The notes below the pieces were generated by a model that searched no databases, was not told the origin of the DNA, and worked only from the letters and a program-made list of their open reading frames with translations. This document shows positions 57,432 to 64,000 of a stretch of DNA of 64,000 nucleotides, in pieces. The DNA is from Panaeolus papilionaceus. Taxonomy: Eukaryota > Basidiomycota > Agaricomycetes > Agaricales. Both the position numbers and the translations under genes were made by a program. Within the stretch, counting starts at the first letter, position 1; each line of letters opens with the position of its first letter. The stretch covers positions 62,001 through 126,000 of the forward strand of contig JADNRZ010000044.1 in NCBI GenBank assembly GCA_015501605.1. The letters run 5' to 3'.

Positions 57432-57882
57432 GCACCCATCCTTACATTCCTCCTCTGGCACCCGCAGGGCTGCACTATGTCGAAGTGATGCATACGCGCT
57501 CATGTCCTTTAATAAATTGTCGTGATCTCAGCTTCTCCTTCCTGACACGATATTAGCGATAGGAACTATGATACTCCAGTGTATTAATTATAGGGAAGAC
57601 TTCCAACTAGTTAAATTGAAGGAAAAGTGCGTGACAGGCAATCAGCATACCACTACTGCTTGGCTCATCGGAGAGACTGTGTAACAGCAGGGGAAGGTTT
57701 TGAAGGGGAGGAGGAACTGAATAGCTACAGCATAACCCAAGAGCTGCGCTTCGACCCAAACGATCCCTCCCATTGCCTCATCAGACGTTAGTTGGTATAA
57801 TACGTATGGGTGGTGAGTGCTAGTCGTGACATAAGACAAGAGTGTTTAGTATGCACATTTTCGAGACTCCGCAGAAGTTGGT

Positions 57883-59391
57883 TCAGCGCCTTGAGCCAAA
57901 CCATTTCCGACGGAGTCCCTTTGCGTCGTCTAACATGCGACGAGACAACTCCTTCAAAGGTATGCGCAAGGCGCGACCCTCTGTGGACGTATTTTGCGTT
58001 GATGTTTGGACAGACTCTGGAACTGGAGATGATGGTTCCGTCGGCTCGAGTGTTGGGACATGATCTGTCTTCTCCATCGGACAGTCGTCAGGCGGTCCAG
58101 GAACAGAGTGCCAGTGAGCTTGAATTACTGTAATCTCATCTCCTCCGCCCACAATGATCGACGACTCGATCAATGAACAAGTAGCTTCAGTCCGGTCCAT
58201 CGATTGTGATAGGTTGTCGGCTTTGTCGATATCTTGCTTTAGACGCTTTGCAGCGTCCTCTAAGCCCTTAGGGGGGTCTCCGAAATCAAAAAGCTGTCCA
58301 ACAAACTTTGTCAGAAGTTTTTTGTTTTCGCGATGTCTAGTTTCCAGAATGGTTTTCAGTTCCAGGTTAGTATGAACGTCGGATTGGGCTAGGTCATCTT
58401 CAAGAATCGCCTTTCTTTGTAGAGCGTTTTCGATCCGCTCATGTAGATCCCAGTAGAGCTGTGGAGTTTTTTGCTCCAAACGCAAAGCGCTACTCCAAAG
58501 GTTGATGTCCATCACTGGGTCCAATATCTGCCGTGCAGAATTACGGGTATTCCTAAATTCCTCTATTTTGGCACCAGCATCGATGAATTCCTGTGCAGTA
58601 TTTCAGTAGCTGCCCAACATAGACGAACTACAATTAAATGCCTTCAGGTACATGTCGCGCAGTTGTGCTAAGTTCGATTTTCCACGCGCCTGTGCTTGTT
58701 CGGTGTGCAAAACATCCCACATAGTGGTCACGAATGTAAGATCCTTGAACTGGTTATTGCTCGTGCTGATGATTGTTGTGAACATCTCTATTGTCTTCCT
58801 CTTGGTTCTCGACAGTCTCGTTTCGTTGATCGAAGTAAAGTAGAAGATCCTTTGAATATAACGGAGCCTTGGGGCCTGATGGTTTAACACCTTTTCGCAA
58901 ATGAAGAAATCTTCAAGGGACTTACCCGTTGATTGCCATCCATTCACGAACCATGTCCATGATTTCATTCTCTGAAATATTAGGATCTGAAAATCCAGGG
59001 GTGTCTATAACATAGACTAGGTGATATCCGCTCCTCGTGACGTTAACCAGCTTATACGCCGTGACTCTCTGAGTGTAGCCAGCTAGTTGGTTTTTGGACA
59101 ACGACAGATCTCCTTGGGACGGTCCTGCGAGAGCCTCTATAAACTGTGTGTTTTAAATGAACATTATACGGTCGAGCATATGAGAGCATGCTCACGCTGC
59201 TTTTTCCAGTACCAGTAGGACCCATTATTCTAAGCGTGTTCATTAGACAAGCACATCAAGAGGACAGATGCATAAATTGGTGATACGCACAGAACGACAT
59301 AACTTTCGTTCGCGTCCGGTATTTCAGTCACGGGTTCGATAGAGATTTCGCCAGTGACATGCAGTTTCTCCGGGTCCTCTATGATTTGCAT
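57883..59391 (-). CDS. P-loop GTPase family protein E (428 aa, 5 exons)
   Basis: Minus-strand exons: 59391-59291, 59229-59196, 59143-58926, 58867-58642 and 58590-57883, totalling 1287 nt. Motifs: GPTGTGKSS, DTPGFSDPNISENEIMDMVR, FYFTSINETRLSRTKRKTIE and TFVTTMWDVLHTEQAQARGK. The acceptor at 58868 was chosen because it restores the conserved GLRYIQRIFYF. Intron 4 starts with GC (CTGAAG then GCATTT). After LYWDLHERIENALQRKAILE and KFVGQLFDFGDPPKGLEDAA comes an acidic, Pro/Ser/Thr-rich linker of about 75 residues, then the basic tail LSRRMLDDAKGLRRKWFGSR. In the family the C-terminal half is helical; the inserted linker is specific to this copy. Role unknown. Confidence 0.82.
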
Positions 59392-59828
59392 CGTTGGTGG
59401 AGGTTGTCGTGAAGTATATCGTACTTGTAGTTCGGGAGGACGATGAGGTCATAACCACACCGTGGCACATGTGGTGCAGGTGATGTTGCAAGAAATTCCT
59501 TGGCATGACATCATGGTCCCTTCAGCGCTTCAGCGTTTGTCAAACGAGGACGTCGAGAGCCTCTATGCTGCAAACGACTTGTACCGTTTCCGAAAGAAAC
59601 CATGCAATTCGAGGACTGAGGAGTCAATGGACCCGAACAATTTAGGTACATTATGCAGCTACATCCTCGAGTTTCTGGCGTGTTGATAGGCTACAGCAAA
59701 AAAAGTCGTAAAAAATTAACCAACAAAATGACGAAAATAAACTGGCAGGAAATTTGGAGTGTAACTATGGAGGGCAAGTTGTAATCAGATGGAGGAAATG
59801 AATAGATATGCTTCACCCAGGGAGCCAT

Positions 59829-61104
59829 TCAACGCTTCAAGCCAAACCGTTTCTTCCACGGCCTCATTGCGCCGTCCAGGATGCGACTGGACATTTTCCT
59901 GGGCGTAGACTTATGTGGAAGTGGGGTGATCTCATCGATCTCCTGACGAAGTCGTTGTGCCGCATCCTCAAAAGCTTCAGGAGGGTCTCCATAGTCGACG
60001 AATTGTTTGATGAACTTGGTTAGAATTTCGTCATTGTCGCGCTGATTTCTCTCCAGGATGTTTTGCAGATTTAGGTTGGTCTTCGCTTCTGGTTGTGCCA
60101 AATCTTCTTCGATATTCTTCTTCTCCAGAAGAGCATTCTCGATCCGCTCACACAGGTCTCGGTACAACTCTGGTGTGCGAAATTCCAGGGAGAGAAAGTT
60201 TGTGGTGTCGTTGTGGTATTCAAGGCCTGCATCCAAGATCTGTATTGCAGACAACCGAGTGTTTGTAAATTTCACAATCTTAGCGCCACCATCGATGAAG
60301 TCCTAGTTCAGAAACACACATATCAATAGGAATTAATCATTTTCCTCCTTGGATGATTCCATACCTTCAAATGGTTATCACGCAACTGTTCAAAATTGGA
60401 TTGCCCACGACTAAGTGCTCCTTCGCCGTAAAGTGTGTCCCACATAGTGGTTACGAACGTTAAACACGTCAGTCTTTGCTCACCCGAAGACCTGAGAAAG
60501 GTTTTGAGCATTTGCAGTGTTTTTCGCTGCGTTCCGGGTAATCTCGTTCCGTTGATGGGGACAAGATAAAGAATGACGACCCAGGATAGCCTATTAATGG
60601 AATAATAGTTCGACTGATGTCAGTGGTAATTCAAGAAGAGAGTATGTATTTAAATGGCTCACCCTTTCTGATCTGACCAAGAATTCACCATGTCTAGAAT
60701 CTCTTTCTCAGAGAATTTGTTGTCCGAAAACCCTGGGGTGTCGACAAGGCAGATCTTATGTCCGAGCACAGTAGCGTTTGCCAGCCCAAACGCGCTGATG
60801 TGCTGAGTATAGCCAGCGAGTTGATTGCTACTGAGCGATAACTTTTGCGACGGCCCTGCGAAGGCTTCTAAAAACTGGGTCCAGCCGCATGTCACATGAA
60901 CCAAAGTCGCAGGCAATTTTCAGAATGCGCAACTTACACTGCTTTTTCCGGCTCCAGTGGGTCCCATAATTCTACAATTAGTTTAGAGATGTATGCTTGA
61001 AGTCGAGTGGAGCAAGATACACACAGAACCGGATGACCTGGACCATTGTCGAATTTCTGAAGAGAGATTTTTCCAGTAACGTCAATGGTTTTCAGACTTT
61101 CCAT
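59829..61104 (-). CDS. P-loop GTPase family protein F (341 aa, 5 exons)
   Basis: Minus-strand exons: 61104-61025, 60971-60938, 60874-60663, 60590-60365 and 60302-59829, all GT-AG, totalling 1026 nt. Motifs: GPTGAGKSS, DTPGFSDNKFSEKEILDMVN, ILYLVPINGTRLPGTQRKTL and TFVTTMWDTLYGEGALSRGQ. The helical region is ELYRDLCERIENALLEKKNI, then KFIKQFVDYGDPPEAFEDAA. The tail SSRILDGAMRPWKKRFGLKR follows directly, without the linker of C or E. The N-terminus is nine residues shorter than in C. It is the most compact of the cluster and the best model of the family core. It lies in the same orientation as E, 0.44 kb upstream of E's start. Role unknown. Confidence 0.85.
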
Positions 61105-64000
61105 AATGACACAGGAAGTAAATTGATTTGGTGTTATGGTAAGGAAAGGGATACACAATGAAACAAGTTCAAATTCTGGGGGTTCACGAAGTTTAGTGTT
61201 GATGGTTTAGATGAAAGTGTCTCTCTGGCGACATGGTCATTATTTACACGTGTGGCACCAGGTTCGGCACCTGGGACGATTTGGTGACAGGCTTGCGCTA
61301 ATCTTATCTTTTCGCTACCACTTACGAGGGGATAAATCGCGCAGCTACCATTCGACACATATACTTTCCCAAGCATGCTATGTTATGTACTTAGTAGGGA
61401 ATTAACCACCATTCATTCGAAGGACGAGGCGGCGGCGAGCTGCGAGCTCGAGTGGATATTGATGGGTTTGGCTGTTTAAAGCGCCTGCGCCATAAATATT
61501 TACCTGAAGTTGGATCGCGAATCATCTAGGTCCCACCTCACCTTTTGAGCACATAAGAAAATTTTGAAGGATCAATATGCTTATAATTATGAATTCCTTA
61601 AAGTTCTTTAGCTCCGCGACGGTGATTAGCTAGTCTACTGTGATATGTGAGGTCCTATCCCATTCAAAACCCTGCCATCCCCATGCCCATGTCCCTGACA
61701 TAAATAAGTCCGCCCCAATGTGGAATAGATAGTTGAGCCGCTCGTGTAAATATATAATTAAAACTCTTTTATTCTTTCATCCTCTTCTACTCACTCTCCC
61801 GGCAACGCAAGCGCGAATGCAACACGCGCACTAATTACACCGCGCGTTCAACCGCGCATCAACGCATCAAAAGCTCGCCTTCCTAATCCAGCCACGTCCT
61901 CATGCTCGCACTCCGACATTCCTCACCACTCCCTACACATGCACAACCTCAAAACTCTATAAAATCTCTCAAGACCTCAAGAACGGAATCGCGATGGGTA
62001 TAATGGTTCAGGTTCAGTACTTTAATTTAACTTCTACTTTCACCCCCACTCTTCCCTCTACCAACGCGCTTGGAGACTCCCCGTTCATTATAGGGGAATA
62101 ACTCCTATTCCGTAGACACTCTTCACCTTCGAAACACCCGCCCTTGTTAGTTCTCACACTCTCCCATCTCCATTTCCCTTTCTATAACTCCTATTCCATC
62201 CAACACTCGCATCCGTCCCCTCTCTCGCGCTCCGCTCCTGCAGTAACAGGTGGAGTGACGCACCACCTCGAGCCTGGTCACCTCGACTCAGTGAAGCGTT
62301 GAGCACGCGACGAGACAAGACGAGACGCCAGTCAAGGAGGGGAGGAGACTCGTTCCTTCACTCTCTTTTAACCACGGACAATTACTTAGCATAGTTACAA
62401 TTCCAATAGATACATTCTCCGAGTCTGGGCGGCACGAGAGAACGTGCGCGCTCAGTATCACATTCCTTTGTATCGTTTTCCCTCACATATGTACGAACCC
62501 CCACTCAATTATTATTATCTCTTTTGCCCCACTTACGTTTTCGCGCGCACGTCTGAGTCACCCTGAGCCCGAGCCGAGCACGTTGAGCACACAACTTCAC
62601 ACATCACATTCACTCACTGTTCCCTCGCTGGGGAACCTTAATTCTATTTGTTCACATCACACAACACTCATCTCCCTTCTTCTATCTATCACTATCCTCA
62701 CCAAGAGGCATTTTCCTCTTCCACACCAACACTCTAAGCACCACCACAATCTCAGGTACATGACTCGTATAAATCCTCCACAACCTCCTTGCACCTCTTA
62801 CTTGATGAAGTCCCCCTTCAAAAATCGTCACAATCCGGCGATGCAGGAACCGAAAACATATTTTTGAAGTGAAGAGTCATAAGGCAGAATGAAACGAGGA
62901 TGAGGGAGGGGAACGCAGTGTATGAGGCCACATGGGGATTGAGACGGCGTCGCTACACCTTCCGCGGTGATGTATGATTCGTTCTGGGGGTTGTACCTGT
63001 AGAATTCTGAATGAGATGGGTAGGTTTGCATCGATTTCATTAGAACAGGGCACGATAAAGGAACACGAAGTAAGAGCCAATGTAGCTTCAAGACGTGAGC
63101 TTGACACATGAAAAAAAAAAGATAGATATAACAATGGTGAGGGGGAAGGACTTTATCGCTCACCCGCCCAGCAGCAGGGTTGGCGGACGGGAACCAAAAA
63201 AAAAGGGGTCAAACCGAGATGGGAGGCTAGTCTATTTAACCAATCAAGACAGAACCAAATCCAAGTCAAATTAATGTGATATCGGGCCCGATCATGGTGC
63301 GTTGTGAACTGCATATGAGAGAAAGGATCCTGAGAAAGGACCGACGTGAAACTGAGCACACTTCAACCTCGAGGCGGGTCAAGAGGTGGGAAACCAGGAT
63401 TGAAAGGAAGTGAAAGGATGAAATGATACAGTGATAAAACACTCCGACGGATGAGATGAAACGCGGATTGGAGTCAACGAGTGGAAGTAGACCTTGATAA
63501 AAGAGGACTCCGACTAAAATATGACCCTCGAACGATTTAAGGGCCAGGAGGCAGGAGAGAAAGAATAAATCAAATGAATGGGACAAATAAAAGGAGGGTT
63601 AGTGAAACGACAGAAAAGGGAACGTAGTGTTAACTCAAGGGTGGAAACATATGATGCAAAATCAAAGCATTCACAGATCCTGAAACGCGCCCTGATGAAA
63701 ACGACAAAATAAATGAGCACAATGCCCCAAGTCGGCTGCAGATGGGGCAGAGTTGAGTCCCTGCAGGCTGGGTCCAGCACCGCATAGCTCAATGTGGGTG
63801 TAATGCAGTGAACTTGGACAACATGGTATGTCCAGGTCCACCGAAAGAGAGGGTGAGAATGGGGTGCGAGTGCATGAATAAGATGAGAGAGGGGATGGAA
63901 GAATAAATGTGGGTGCTGAGAGCGATGTGAGAGCGCTGAGCTTGTTCCATCTGAAGCCGATCCAAACAAACCGGCATCCCTCTCCTTGTCCTATCCTTGA
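61105..64000. other. gene-free right end of the window
   Basis: No gene was recognised. About 61740-62580 is pyrimidine-rich with scattered GCGCG words. About 62870-64000 is purine-rich on the plus strand, which opens long minus-strand frames (for example 63514-63969) of low-complexity, His/Leu/Ser-rich composition with no motif. Poly-A-like runs lie at 63109-63119 and 63196-63205. Confidence 0.5.

Noticed and set aside
63514..63969. 151-aa minus-strand frame near the right end
   Set aside because: It is created by plus-strand purine bias, with no recognisable domain or start context.

Overview
The window reads as nuclear DNA of a mushroom-forming basidiomycete (Agaricomycetes-like). Almost every gene is cut by short GT-AG introns of about 50-70 nt. 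The gene content is also typical of that group: a GH43 carbohydrase, several glutathione transferases, F-box/LRR-like proteins, an ABCC transporter with 34 exons, and a lineage-expanded family of P-loop GTPases. No rRNA, convincing tRNA or CRISPR array was seen. All assignments rest on reading the translated sequence and hand-built splice joins whose phases close. No database search was run.

Layout. 1-5 kb: 3' end of a GH43 glycosidase, two tandem phi-like GST genes (minus), a 557-bp TA-flanked MITE and a broken GST pseudogene. 5.8-9.8 kb: GTPase gene A (plus) and a small secreted protein of unknown function (minus). 12.1-16.2 kb: a very young, gag-only LTR retrotransposon (minus) with two apparently identical 556-bp LTRs, inserted between the arms of an older 27-bp inverted repeat. 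17.0-18.1 kb: GTPase gene B, a shortened relative of A. 18-22 kb: gene-poor, with a minisatellite and a MITE nested inside a palindromic mini-element. 22-28 kb: an F-box-like gene, a third intact GST and a second F-box-like gene. 29.8-30.4 kb: a 670-bp MITE with long inverted ends. 31.0-31.9 kb: an M35-like zinc metalloprotease gene.

33-38 kb holds a 1538-aa, mostly disordered Ser/Arg-rich protein with tandem TP-containing repeats. 40.1-46.6 kb is a complete MRP-type ABC transporter (1500 aa). 47.5 kb is an NTF2/SnoaL-like protein. 49-53 kb has a decayed M35-like fragment whose HEXXH has become HQFAH, then an F-box pseudogene and its intact paralogue. 53-61 kb is a cluster of four more GTPase genes (C minus, D plus, E minus, F minus). 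61-64 kb shows no supported gene.

The most distinctive content is the six-member GTPase family. In every copy a 34-nt microexon encodes the whole Walker A/P-loop, three introns in the family use GC donors, and the C-terminal halves vary. The GSTs and the ABCC transporter fit a detoxification role (conjugation, then export). The F-box-like, GTPase and M35-like families, with intact and decaying copies side by side, look like a fast-turnover accessory region shaped by transposons.
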